Part shown: positions 51,977 to 62,992 of the stretch, one piece after another
Numbering within the stretch: position 1 is the first letter of the stretch
Layout: each line of letters begins with the position of its first letter
NCBI GenBank assembly: GCA_028673005.1
Contig: CM054113.1
Coordinates: 65,176,850-65,240,849 of the forward strand
Source of the DNA: Tanypteryx hageni
Taxonomy: Eukaryota > Arthropoda > Insecta > Odonata > Petaluridae
Direction: 5' to 3'
DNA: 64,000 nt
Program-made: the position numbers and the translations under genes
Notes under the pieces: model-generated
Told to the model about the DNA's origin: nothing
The model's database searches: none
Seen by the model: the letters and a program-made list of their open reading frames with translations, nothing else

Positions 51977-52278
51977 GAATGGGAGTTCATTAAAAAGGAA
52001 AAATTGAACGACGAGGCGGAATGCAAGCTATGCAATGTTACTTTTAACATCGGAAATGGCGGAAGATTAGACATTCTGCAGCATATTGGCAGGCGCAAAC
52101 ACAAGCAAAGTGTATCTTGTTTCAGGATGTTATAAAAAGTTGAGTTATTTTGTCAGAAAAAATACTGCCGAGGAAACCGAAGTGATTGCAGCGGAAGTTA
52201 CTATGGCTTTTCATGCCGTTAAACACCATCACTCATTCAATTTCACCGATTTTCAAAATAAATTTAAAAATTTTTGCC

Positions 52279-53012
52279 ATGTCCCTTGTCGGGCTGTTAT
52301 ACAGATTCACCGAAATCAACAACCCACATGCATTGAAATCAGTTTTTTCGGGTTGTGTTCTACCCCTATTTGAATATTACTCTCCTATATGGTCCAACCA
52401 ACCTCAAGCTCTTAAATCGTCTTCTAAATTTATTCCTAGTATATCATCGAATCCCCGCTTACCGAAACTCATCTCGCGAGGAATTACTTTCAGCGGTGTA
52501 TATTTCCTCTCTGCAACTGCCTCGGAAAACATTCGACCTACAATTTTTCCACGGAATAATGAATGGTAAATACCGACAGAACGATCTTCTTACCTACTTC
52601 TCTCTGTCCCCCCTCGTCCCATCCAAAACCCCATCCCTTTCCACCTACCCAAATACCACCTTTCCCTCACCAAAAGATCTTTCTTTTATCGATTTTCCCA
52701 AACTTTCAATTCCCTGGTGCGTTTTTCCCCTAATATTGATATGTCCCCCCCCCCCCATCTCATCCTTCGCTGCACTAGTTACCCGGATACCCCCATAAAT
52801 TTTGATTGTCCAATGCGTTTAATATGTTTGTGTTCGTATATTTCTCCGTTTCATGTTTAGGACGGTTTAATATTTGTTCTACGATTGTTAATTTTAATTT
52901 GTTTTATTTTATATTTTTTATTTGTTATTTTATACTGATTTATGTTAATGATCCATTGTAAAAGGCCAAATTTGGCTGTTTATGGAACTTTTTTAATTAA
53001 ATAAATAAATTG
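52279..53012 (+). mobile_element. 5'-truncated LINE nested in the hAT transposase
   Basis: Two overlapping frames (shift near 52430) encode the end of a non-LTR reverse transcriptase: SGCVLPLFEYYSPIWSNQPQ, a pattern typical of the region after the polymerase domain ('..LEY.SP.W...'), then REELLSAVYISSLQLPRKTF and FFHGIMNGKYRQNDLLTYF. A 3' UTR ends with 'aaaggccaaatttggctgtt' and a (TAAA)n-type tail, 'ttaaataaataaat'. Flanking tttttgcc (52271-52278) and attgtgcc (53009-53016) match at 6 of 8, a decayed target duplication. Removing it restores continuity of the hAT frame. It is unrelated in detail to the RTE-like LINE at 22255. Confidence 0.8.
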
Positions 53013-55369
53013 TGCCCGACTGTATTTCTTGATTCCAAGATTGCTAATAAGTTTTCTAGCGCGAGAACAAAGTCAACAGCAATTATCAAAAATGTGTTAG
53101 CTCCTCACTCAATTAAGCAAGTAGTCCAGGACCTATTAAATACCCACTATTATGGAATAGCCACCAATGCAAGTAACCACAATGCTGAAAATAATTTCCC
53201 TTAATAGTGCAGTATTTCACACGTGAAAAGGGGTTGCAAGTAAAATTGGTGCGACTACAATCACTGCCAAATGAAACCTCAGACACGATCGTCGAGTTTT
53301 GTACGACATTAAGAAGTTGCGCTCTAGATTTTAAAAAATGTATTTTTTTTGGGAGAGACAATTCAAAGAGAAATTTTGGCGGTCGGCTGCGCAATAGGAC
53401 CAATAATATCTTTGCAAAATTCAAGGGAACAGTGAATGAAAACATGGAGGGCATTGAATGTCCAGCACAAATTTCGCACAATGCATCGCAAGCCGCATGT
53501 GACATACTAGCAGTGTATATTGAAGTAATTGTTGTAAAATTGTTTTTGTACTTTAGTATTTATACGGTGCAGACTGAAGGTCTCAAGGATTTTTGTGAAT
53601 TTGTTGGAATACAATATCAAAATATTCTTTCACATTCATTGACGAATGCAGTGGAAAGAATACTCAAATTGTACGAGGCACTAAAACCTTTCTAACGAAA
53701 GAAAAAGTTCCAAAAGTACTAGAAGCGTTTTTCAAAAACCTTCTGAGTGAAGCTTATCTGTTGTTGGTTCACAGCATGCAAAGCGTTTTCAGCAAAAATA
53801 TCCTCAAAATTGAGGGGAAGGATAAATGCATCGTTGAAGTGTCTGAACTGTCTTGAAAGAAACTTCGCAATGTGTAAACAAAAGATTAGAGCAAAAGTTT
53901 TTGCCGCTGAGCGAGAAGAGTGCACTCAAAAGTAAAGAAATTTCTAAAAATATGCTTAAAAATTTTGTCCGAAGTTGAAGAATTCTACTCCACTTGTTTT
54001 AAATATTTAAAGAATTGGATAGCCCCAATGGAGCAATTCAGGAATTTGGAGTGTGTGTTACTTAACGTAGTCCCAACTTGGGAGGAGCTGGAAGAAACAT
54101 GCATTTTCTTTAAGGAAAGGAAAATTCAAATTTATGATAATGAATTATTCAGTCAATGGTGTATCCTGAAAAAGACTTGAAAAAGAACTGAATTCTGATG
54201 AATGTAGCGGAATGTTATGTCATGAGAAGTGGATGCGTATTGAGTTCAAAGAACAATATTCCGAGTTGCTCATTATCTGCGAGTATATATTTAGTATCCC
54301 TGGTCACAATGTGAATGTGGAACGGATTTTCTCATGAATGAATATTCAGTGGACTAAGAGAAACCAGTTAGATGTCTCAACAGTCGAAGCAATTTTGGAG
54401 TGCATTGTGAATCTTGATGTCTTTTACGGATTTCTATAATTACATTTTAAAACAGAAAGATGTACTCCGAGATGCAAAATTATCAAATAAATGCGATCAA
54501 ATACCATACACGAGTTAGTTTTTTTTCCTTATTCGTTCGACAAAATTCCTGTCCTGTTTTTGGAAAAGAAAAGTCTGGTAACCCTAACGATAACACCAGT
54601 GGTGAGCTGTAGTGGGCTCACAAGAGCCCATTCAATTTTTTTTTTAATTTGCAAGCCATCGTTAAAATTATCGTTTATTAGGCGTTCTTTACCAGCGAAC
54701 CGGTAATAGCGGAACGCCTTATGGGACACGTCTGGTCCGTCCGTCCATCGTAACTTCCATCTCCTAAACCGCTGGACGAATTTTAATTAAATTAAGTAGG
54801 AGTGATCGTTATTAAAATTTAGCGCCCAATTGTGATTTACAACTACATCCATCAATTAGAACTTCCACTTTACCTAATTATTTAATAAACTTACATTCGT
54901 ATCTCGTTAAATGGCATCCGTCAAGCAACAATGATATACCAAAACTTGTCTCTCCCTAGGTCATATGATCTGTAAGGTATAGATTAAAAAATTTATTCGG
55001 ATAGAGAATAACATTTACTACAAGAAAATTCGCGAGACCACATACGAGCTATAATTACGGAGATATAAATTCTAAAAATCCCACACAAAACATCGCATAT
55101 TTTTTTTACATCTATTAAAATGTCTGAAAGTGACAAAGTTGTTTCATTACATCCACAAGGTTGAGCCTGACTTTATTAATGATACCGCATATTTTGTTTG
55201 CATCGATCGCGAAGACGGTTCTCTCAGCAAACAACACTTAACAAGATTGGAAAGGTTTACTCCATGTCGGAGTACACAAAGTTTCCAAATGCGTTCTTTG
55301 AGATGTCACAAGGTTCTCAATATTTTTCGCTCAGATGAGTAATTAAGGAGAAGCTATCGAGGTACGTTG

Positions 55370-55935
55370 TAAAATACGTGTCCTTATGTAAATTTGTCGT
55401 TATTATTGTCCGAATTTAACAAAAATTTTAGTCAGTCGATAAATTTTAGTAAAACTCCCCAATACCAAATTTCATCAAAATATATCCTGCGGTTCCCGAG
55501 TTAAAACGGAGCATTGCAGGTCTTTATGTAAAGGGGTCGTAATTTTTGTCCGATTTTAACCAAAATTGGAATCAGTCGATAAATGTCAGCAAAACTAAGA
55601 AATATCGAATTTAATCAAAATACGTCCGGCCGTTCCCGAGTTGAAACAAAAAAACATTGTAAACTATTACATGTAAGTCATGTAAAGCGGTCGGAATTGT
55701 TGTCCGATTTTAACCAAAAATGGAATCGGTCGATTAATTTTACTAAAACTCCCCAATACCAAATTTTATCAAAATATGTCCTGCGGTTCCCGAGTTGGAA
55801 CAGGAACATTGTAAACATATAGGTCTTCATGTAAAGTGGTCGTAATTGTTGTCCGATTTTAACCAAAATTGGAATCGGTCGACCAATACTAAATTTCATC
55901 AAAATACGTACAGCGGTTCCCGAGTTTTAACATGC
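55370..55935. repeat. Tandem repeat, unit about 150 bp, four copies
   Basis: Each unit contains 'gtccgattttaaccaaaatt', 'ggaatcggtcga', 'tttactaaaactccccaata' and 'gcggttcccgagtt' with small differences. A single inverted copy with the same edges lies at 46010-46250. Short frames over the array are not genes. Confidence 0.85.
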
Positions 55936-56200
55936 GGACGGACGGACGGAAACGACCTCCCCTATATGCGTTCACTTCGTGCAAAGAATGCATAAAAATC
56001 CATACATTAATCAAATTTTTTTAAATTATTTGGATAGATAACAACATTTAGTACAAGGTAGTCCCCGAGACCAGATAGTTACGACTTATAGTTTCGGGGA
56101 TAAAAATTCGAGAATCGCCCAATCTTCCATACCTTATCATACGCATTTCCCCTTTGAAATATCTGTGTATTCCATTTATGGAGTATAATTTTCCATCTTG

Positions 56201-56690
56201 TTAGGCGCGTTCGCTTTCAGCATAAGCGCCTATTAGCGTCGGTTTGTACGTCCGCATGTTCGTTCTCAGCTTCTACCGAACGGATTTTTATGAAATTTGA
56301 TATTAAGGACAAAGTCAAATACAATAAGAAAATCACAAAAATAAACCACGTAAGCCAATCAGGAGTACCACTTTACTGGTGACAAAAAATGAACTCCGTT
56401 ATATCTCGTAAAATTTTGGTCAAATTAAAATAGTTTTTAAATAACCTTGTAGAACTAGTAACGTAGAGTATTTCATTTCCTCTACTATTTTAATGCGACT
56501 AAAAATTTACGAGATATAACGGAAAGTTCATTTTTGTCACGTCAAGTGGTACCTCTGATTGGCTTACGTGATTTATTTTTGTGATTTTCTTATTGTCTTT
56601 GATAGTCAGTCCTTAATATCAAATTTCATAAAAATCAGTTCGGTAGAAGCCGAGGACGAACATGCGGACGGAAGCGAAACGCGCCTAAAA
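56201..56690. mobile_element. Foldback element inside the second hAT-type element
   Basis: The left end ttaggcgcgttcgctttc pairs with the right end ggaagcgaaacgcgcctaa. Long inner arms also pair, for example 'aaccacgtaagccaatcagg' with 'ctgattggcttacgtgattt' and 'tatatctcgtaaa' with 'tttacgagatata'. About 490 bp, no coding frame. Confidence 0.75.
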
Positions 56691-57917
56691 AAGGTGGGCT
56701 CGAAAAAAATGCGAGCCCATTGTTAAAATATTCATAGCTCACCACTGGATAGTACACTCACTACATGAAACGAACACTCGTACGACGAATTATTTCCAAC
56801 TTCAACGAGTTCAACTAACCTATACAGTTTAATCAGGCTATGAGAATGACTCGAATAATTCACAATTTTAACTAAATAAAATCTAGGTCGTTTAAGCATT
56901 GCGTCCAGTTATCTCACTGTATTCCTGCCGAGTTCTTTTTTATTTCGTCGTTGAAGTCTGAAACTCGCTTCAGCCTTGCTATACCTCTGCGAGCCTTACC
57001 TTCCCCTCAACCGATATCTCGTCAAATGGAAATGTAAAGACTTTACAAATAACAGGTCTTGGCAAGTCAGATAGACGCGAGGCAGTATAGTGGCCCTCAA
57101 CCTATGCAATCCAAATAGAATGCCTACGCGCCTACATTGAGAAACCTTGTTATGAGCGCAACAGCTGAAAACTTGATAAAAGCAAATCGGAAATTTATTG
57201 CAAAGCAGGCGGTGGTGAATTCGTACCTTGAGTGCACGCAATACGTTCAATGACTTATAACGAACAAAAAAGCAATTGAAAGCGCGCTTCGCAGAACATA
57301 TCGTACTCCTTCGGTAATTAAAATCCAGCAGGGATAGGCAGGTTTAAGGAACCAATCACATAATTACCGTCAAAAATAGACAATTACGAACGGATCACGT
57401 GAAAAATTAAACGCAAATCAGTCTTTCTCCACATTTAAAAAGAAAACCGGGTTCTTAACGACGCTTTTGGTCCCGTCTCACATTCTTCCAAGTGATCCAC
57501 AAAAATATGACACATACATACAGTCCCCAAATAATCCAAAACCTATCCGATCACTCCTTCAATGAACATTATTAAATCTGAAGCATTCCTTTCCGAGATA
57601 CACAAAAATAAATACCCTCTCAAGTATACAAGGTTTTAAAAATAAGACAATCGATAAAAATTAGGACTTTGAAAATACACCATAGTAACGTTATTCTAGA
57701 AGTTATTTCCATGTTGTAGGCAATGAACAAATTTACAGTTACATCCGTTGTATTTACATTGAAGATGAAACCAAGCTATTTTGTCCTGATCAAATTCCTT
57801 TCCAGCTAAAGGTTTCGTCAGAACTGCCACACTGTAACTAAGAAATCCTTTAACATTTCCCTACGTTAAATAAGGTGAAACACCTTACCTTGAGTTGTCT
57901 TCTTTTCTGCTGGGCAG

Positions 57918-58146
57918 GAAGGAGTCTTGGGGAAGCCGAGGGAGACGAAGATGAAGACGACGAGGAGGATTATTCGGCCAGCGTTAGCGCTATCTTGCAG
58001 CAGCGACGGCAGGCGTCCACGAGGAGGAGTAGGAGGCGCGGGCGTCGCACGTCCTCGCCTTTCTCACCTCTCTCACCAGATGGCGCGTCACTCGCCGCAC
58101 GTCACGACAGAAGAAGGTCGTCCGTCTTCACTACCAGCTCAGCAGA
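57918..58146 (+). CDS. Tmc: Tmc exon, acidic then Arg/Ser-rich tail
   Basis: The acceptor ...tgctgggcag|GA supplies the two bases needed after the phase-1 donor at 49039. The frame reads RSLGEAEGDEDEDDEEDYSA, SVSAILQQRRQASTRRSRRR, a Ser/Pro segment and DRRRSSVFTTSSA. It ends GA (phase 2) before the donor GTAAGC at 58147, and joins to the exon at 59390 with a C, giving Asp. The acidic block followed by a basic block and an RRSS phosphosite-like motif (Arg-Arg-x-Ser type) suits the cytosolic N-terminal tail of an insect Tmc. Reading past the donor meets a TAA at once. Confidence 0.85.
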
Positions 58147-58338
58147 GTAAGCCTTTCGTTAATTCATCTTGTTCACTTCCGAGCACCAAAACACTGCACA
58201 TCAACTTTTCCTAAGTCTGCAAAAATGTTCGGTCTGCATCATTATGAAGGAAAGATTACTGCCAAATTTTATCAGAACCGGAAAGGTTCTTCAGCATAGG
58301 TCCACCTCCAATTGAATTCTAAACGGCTGTTACGTCCC

Positions 58339-58352
58339 GTTGCCATGGAAAC
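58339..58352. promoter_or_regulatory. RFX X-box beside an inverted CCAAT
   Basis: gttgccatggaaac fits the palindromic RFX consensus. A CRE-like 'ttacgtc' (58330-58336) precedes it and 'cccattggc' (inverted CCAAT, about 58366-58374) follows, an arrangement seen in promoters with RFX sites. An initiator-like TTCACTG (58401) and a donor-like TAG|GTGAAG (58441) lie downstream on the plus strand, so an internal promoter is possible. It sits in the Tmc intron between 58147 and 59389. RFX proteins control ciliary genes, including those of mechanosensory neurons. Confidence 0.55.
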
Positions 58353-59389
58353 GAAACACAAGCTTCCCATTGGCTCAGAAGTCGCTACCATACTGAACAT
58401 TTCACTGACAACCTATAGCCTGCGTTTCGCAGAGTGGTAGGTGAAGAAAACTTGTGTGGCAACCTAATTCGCTGAAGAAATAACACAAAAATTCACTTAT
58501 AAGAAAAAGAAAGAAAAAATAAAACACATTGTTTAATTGTGCCACATTTCACTACAGCTGATTTTTTAATTTAAGTTTCACAACTGCTGATAAGAGTTTC
58601 CGGAGAGCAGAAAAAATGCTTCCTAGACATATGCATGCGTAAAAAAATTTAAGTTAAACGCTTTTCATCATGTTTAACATCTACTGATGTCTAACATGTT
58701 TGATAATGACAAAGATAAAATTGGGTATTTTATAGACAGTATTTTAAAACAGTATGTACTATACCGCAGAGGTGGCCAACTCTATTCTACAAATTGTCAT
58801 GTATGTCTTTATGTAGTACGAGTATACCCATGCTATGAAAATATTTTTATAGTTTTCTACAATATTCTCTGATTATATTTTAATAACTGCAAAAGACATT
58901 TTTATACGTTGCATTTCATCCGGACTGGCTAGGGATAGAAGACTTAGAAAGATCATTTCATTTGTCATTAGCCGAGGTAACAATTTTAAGGCAGTGCCAA
59001 CGATGCGACTGCACCGGGCCCCGGGCTCTCTAAACAACATTTATTGTACATTTGCATTACATTTAAAAAAGAAAATATATCGGAAGTTCGTAATGAGTGT
59101 AAACTGTGCTTTATTTATTAACAGTTACTATTTCAAAATTTTGAATCCTAATACATTCTGCACCTCGTCTCGCGATTTTTCAAGTTCAATTTATTAGTGG
59201 GTGTTCCAGGCATAAATTGAGCGTATTTTATAATAATAATAAATGATAAAAACATAACAGCAATTTCATTCAAAGATTCCATCCATTATGTAATCTCAAT
59301 TCGTGATGGAGTCATTGGAATGATGTTAGAATCATAGTATATAGTAGTGTTACATTCAAGTTTCTAATAGTTTCTTTTTCCATTACCAG

Positions 59390-59597
59390 CACTGGGTTTT
59401 CGGTGGCCGTGGCGGAGGACGCCCGGGTGATCGGGGGACCGCTGGAAGGTGATCCGGGAATCGCAGAAGCTGCTGCCGAAGCAGCTTCTCCAACCGCCGT
59501 TGCTGCAGCCACCCAGCAGCAGATATTCGAAAACCTTAGATTGCACAAGGAGGTGCGGGAGAGCGTGCGACTCCAGCCCTGGCCAATGAGAAGGAAG
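59390..59597 (+). CDS. Tmc: Tmc exon, start of conserved cytosolic region
   Basis: The acceptor TTTTTCCATTACCAG|C supplies the base completing the phase-2 codon of the previous exon. The frame reads TGFSVAVAEDARVIGGPLEG, an Ala-rich stretch (AEAAAEAASPTAVAAATQQQ) and then IFENLRLHKEVRESVRLQPW PMRRK, ending phase 0 before GTACCG at 59598. The last 25 residues match what I know of insect Tmc proteins just before the first membrane region; the Ala-rich part is probably a flexible linker. It joins directly to the exon at 62993. Confidence 0.9.
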
Positions 59598-59845
59598 GTA
59601 CCGCATCATTGGAATTGTTACGATCATTTCCATATACATATATTAGATATAGATATCTAGTTCTATGATTATATTAAACGGAGTATGTCAATATGAATTT
59701 ATGCACCATTAAAACACTGACGATTACCAAAGGCAAGATTCTTCGTACTGTAATTACAGCCTCTTACGAATTTAAGATTCTTTAACTTCTATCTTACAGA
59801 GATATTGAATGATAATGCGCGACTACACAACTTGAAACATACTCA

Positions 59846-59857
59846 GCCGCCATCTTG
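59846..59857. promoter_or_regulatory. YY1/Pho-type site
   Basis: gccgccatcttg is a full match to the YY1 (Drosophila Pho) core GCCATCTT with the GCCG extension. It lies 16 bases before the RFX X-box at 59874 in the Tmc intron. Such pairs are usual in core promoters of broadly expressed genes. Confidence 0.4.
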
Positions 59858-59873
59858 CTATTGAATGACCAGA

Positions 59874-59887
59874 GTTGCCATGACAAC
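59874..59887. promoter_or_regulatory. RFX X-box near a YY1/Pho site
   Basis: gttgccatgacaac is a nearly ideal palindromic X-box. Together with the site at 58339 it brackets the Tmc exon at 59390 and is the best of the three in the window. It could be an enhancer for Tmc in ciliated mechanosensory neurons or the promoter of a nested gene. Confidence 0.55.
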
Positions 59888-60509
59888 GTTATTAGTACGA
59901 AAGTCGTCTAGAGCGCCACACTAACAGTGTTCAAAGTTACTGGAGAGCCTGTGACGCTTCGCTGTCACATTAAGTTGATTTTGATTTTTAAAAATAATTA
60001 ATTTGATAAGACACATTTATTTGACAAAATATGTAAACTTCTTTCTTCGTAAATAGAAGAGAAGATTCTATTTATTATTAACCTGTATTAGGGTTAAGGA
60101 TAAGTGTAATTTAATTTTTATTCGATTTAATTTTTAAATTTTCCAAGTGATGTGATAAATAAAAATAACTGACCTTGCTAATTTTTTTTAACTTCTTTCT
60201 TCGTAAATATTACTGAATAAACAGGCTCAAAAAGGCTCAACATAAAGACATAAATCAGCATAAATATAAACAAACAAAATGACGTAATATCGTCAAGGGG
60301 CTCTATTTTCATCTTATACTGTTGAAAATGTTTTTCGCTTGGGACGCTACAATAACGAATAAAATGGTTCTTTAATTCAAAGGGGAAAGATTCGTTTATT
60401 CTTCAAAAATGTTCGAAATCTATGTAAACAAACAAAATGACGATTTTATAATGCTCGAAAGTGATTCCATTTTCTTATGGAGTGCAGGGGTGTCGGAAAC
60501 CTCCTTTAA

Positions 60510-60698
60510 AAAAGAAAGTATTTGACGTTTCCGGTTGAATTTAGTACCGTTAAAGAACCGGAGATTTTCGCATCTTTACAAATTATAGATGACGAAAATA
60601 GCTCAAACAGCGACGAAGATATAAGCTTCCCAATAGACTATAACCAACCTACCAAAAAGTTCGCCTACGACTACGACGATTACGGTAATATAATATAA
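60510..60698 (+). CDS. Unassigned frame in a Tmc intron
   Basis: An open frame without an ATG runs from the stop at 60507 to a TAA at 60696. It reads FPVEFSTVKEPEIFASLQII, then an acidic stretch DDENSSNSDEDISFPIDYNQ and a tail KKFAYDYDDYGNII. Composition and codon choice look protein-like for this AT-rich DNA. An acceptor-like 'gttgaatttag' lies at 60544-60554. It may be the last exon of a small gene nested in the Tmc intron or a dead transposon piece; I recognise no family. A duplicated phrase, 'aaacaaacaaaatgacg', lies upstream at 60267 and 60424. Confidence 0.25.
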   Translation, partial: KRKYLTFPVEFSTVKEPEIFASLQIIDDENSSNSDEDISFPIDYNQPTKKFAYDYDDYGNII

Positions 60699-62992
60699 GA
60701 AGTTTCAGAATCCGCGATCTATTTTCACCGTCGTAAAAAAATTTTAAAACGGATTTTTCGTGAGAGATTTCATTTGGAAAATTACTACTAGCTGCTTACT
60801 GCTGGCTGCTTTTGACAAGGAATTAATATACATGTGACACACTTAAATTATACGTATTTCAGGAGCGTATGGCGTCAGGACCGGCTGTAAAAATCACTGA
60901 CCATAACGGATGAAAACTCATGAAGCTAAAATAACACCCTTTAGAGTTTAGAATTTTTCCCGGAAAACCAGCCTGATTATAAATACTTGTCATTTATGAC
61001 TTGACGGTCGTTCAAATGACTATAAAGGGTCAGTAGAGAGTCTTCCACTTCTTCCATGACAAATTTCAAAATGTTTCGCATAATACGTCGGAAGCAATGT
61101 TTTTAGCAATAGCGATGAAATAAATTAAATTATTAAAAAAATAAATCATCCTACACCCAAATATTAGTAAAAATTAGAACTCCTATTTGTGAAACGAGAT
61201 TCAAATTTTAATATTGGCTCGTTGGCGTCTAGGGAGGGGGAGGGTTCGAACAACTTCTGAGAATTTTATGGGAAGTTTTAATCCCTCAACCTGGATAATA
61301 AGAGAGCTCATATTGTTCCACAACTCCTATAACTCATAAACCACTTAATATTCGTTTACATATCATGATAAATATAATATCGGTATATGAGTAAATATTT
61401 TCCACTTTGTAGGAAAAAGACTTCTCGACTTTGTAAATCCCTGCAGTAACCAAATAAAGTTTCTGGGGTATTGACTAGTTTTCCATGAAAATATTCAGTT
61501 ATACTGGATAAACTACCCCTATGATATACATATGAATTTTAAAAATTTTATAAATTCTCATAGAAAATTTTGCGAGAATTTTTTATTGGTATAAATAACA
61601 TCTGTTTAATTTAAAATTTTCCAGAAATCATTATATATAGACGTTTCTTACAGAGGAGGAGGAGGAGATAACATATAGCATATAGGAGGATACTAATGTT
61701 TAGGCACTTCCAGATGAGCTGGAGATTCGAAATTTTTTTCTTAGGTAGGATTTTGTGCAAAACCGAATAGAAAAAATGAAAAATCATGAAAAAGTGCAAC
61801 AATGCGGCCGCTTGAAATTCGCAATTGTTTAAACAAATTTTCAAGGTTTATGTATTTCCGCATGTGCTACGGAGTTAATTTTTTTTATAAGTAGAATTCT
61901 TAAAAAAACGAAATAGGGATTATACAAATTTTGATATTTTAATTTGTTTGGCAGTTAAAAATTCTTAAAGTTTAAACAAATAGATAACTGTTTAGGTACT
62001 ACGGGATGAGCTAGGAAGCTGAAATTTTCAGGTTATGTACAGAGTAGTGCATTTGCACAAATAAACATTTGAATCTCTCCATAAATATATTGCGGCGGCT
62101 GTTAAAAATGTTTAAAATTTAAACAATTGGAAAAATATTATTTCACTTCTAGAAGTTCTATAACTTCAAAATTTGGCAGAAATGTGTAGCATTAGTACCC
62201 CATAATGGAGAAAGCATAAAATTCTTTAAATTGGAAAGTTTTGGGATTGTTTTAATCTATTATTTTTACATAAGGGAAAAACGAAAATCGCACGGAGGTG
62301 AAATATTTAGAATTAAAAAATATTTGTAATGATGAAATATGAAAAATGAATGTTTTTTATGTTGAGATGATATGCTTGCAGAATGCAGGCACCAAGTACT
62401 AGTATACCATATTCTTACTTATGGCGAAAACAGTTTTAATACAACTAAGGAGCTATAATAGTCCAAGAGGTTGATTATCCAGAAATACACATACACAATA
62501 CAATTAAGAAGCCCAAAAGACAAATGCAGGTAAGTCATTTGCAAAATTCATCTTTAAATTTTATAACATTTCACTTAAAAATATTCACAATGTTTATCTG
62601 TCAGCTTTGATATTTTAAAAGAAATTTCTGGAAAAAATTGTACACAGAATTTTCTCCGGGATAGAATTCCAGTGATTATTGTAGGAAAGTTCCTAATCTT
62701 GTAGAGATATTTTAAGGAAGATTCCAATGCTGATTTTTCCAGGATGGTTAAGTTTTGATTTTCCCTATCATAATAGGAAGGGGAAAACTCATCTATTTAA
62801 GAAATTTCTCGAAAATTCTTTTTACGATTTATTAAATTAAGAATATAATAATTACCCATACACGTCTTTCGTTTTAGATATAATAATTATTCTCCGTACC
62901 AAAGTCGGCAGAAGTTGCCAATTTTTGTCTTTATAGCTTTGTTGTCAATCCCGACTGTAAACTTTCACGCCTTTTGTCTTTATTCCTCACAG

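Larger units (their letters stand above)
50998..54439 (+). pseudogene. Broken hAT transposase with BED zinc finger
   Basis: The reading starts at ATG 50998 (MPKRKCTFNEDYSK), is cut by the insertion at 51040 and resumes near 51976 with EWEFIKKEKLNDEAECKLCN, a zinc finger of C-x2-C...H-x5-H form ending ILQHIGRRKHKQS. After ETEVIAAEVTMAFHAVKHHH it is cut by the LINE and resumes at 53015 with PTVFLDSKIANKFSSARTKS. The core follows at 53207-53695 (REKGLQVKLVRLQSLPNETS, GRDNSKRNFGG, FSIYTVQTEGLKDFCEFVGI). The C-terminal dimerisation region is at 54240-54439 (IFSIPGHNVNVERIFS, with a stop after it). Stops and frameshifts at about 53860, 54180 and 54335 show it is inactive. Members of this family are common in animal genomes. 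Confidence 0.85.
50331..54586 (+). mobile_element. hAT DNA transposon with nested insertions
   Basis: Left end TAGGGATGGCAAAC and right end (inverted) TAGGGTTACCAGAC match at 10 of 14 bases. The flanking 8-mers are acgatagt (50323-50330) and acgataac (54587-54594); the two differing bases sit where a second element later inserted, and beyond that element the original gatagtac is intact. It carries a broken transposase (50998-54439). Two later insertions lie inside, at about 51040-51976 and 52279-53012. The total is 4.26 kb, or about 2.6 kb without the insertions. Confidence 0.85.
54597..56747. mobile_element. Second hAT-type element, inserted in the first one's target duplication
   Basis: Ends are CAGTGGTGAGCT and its perfect inverse AGCTCACCACTG. 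Flanks gataacac (54589-54596) and gatagtac (56748-56755) match at 6 of 8. No transposase is encoded. The body is a mosaic: a block homologous (inverted) to the insertion at 51040, four tandem units (55370-55935) and an inner foldback element (56201-56690). Both ends also carry 'gggctc' hairpins beside the terminal repeats. Confidence 0.8.
49040..57917 (+). other. Tmc intron filled with nested transposons
   Basis: Runs from the GTAACT donor to the acceptor CTGGGCAG|GA. About 6.4 of its 8.9 kb is the nested hAT stack described below. The parts 49045-49980, 50150-50320 and 56760-57910 show no gene or recognised repeat. Confidence 0.7.
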
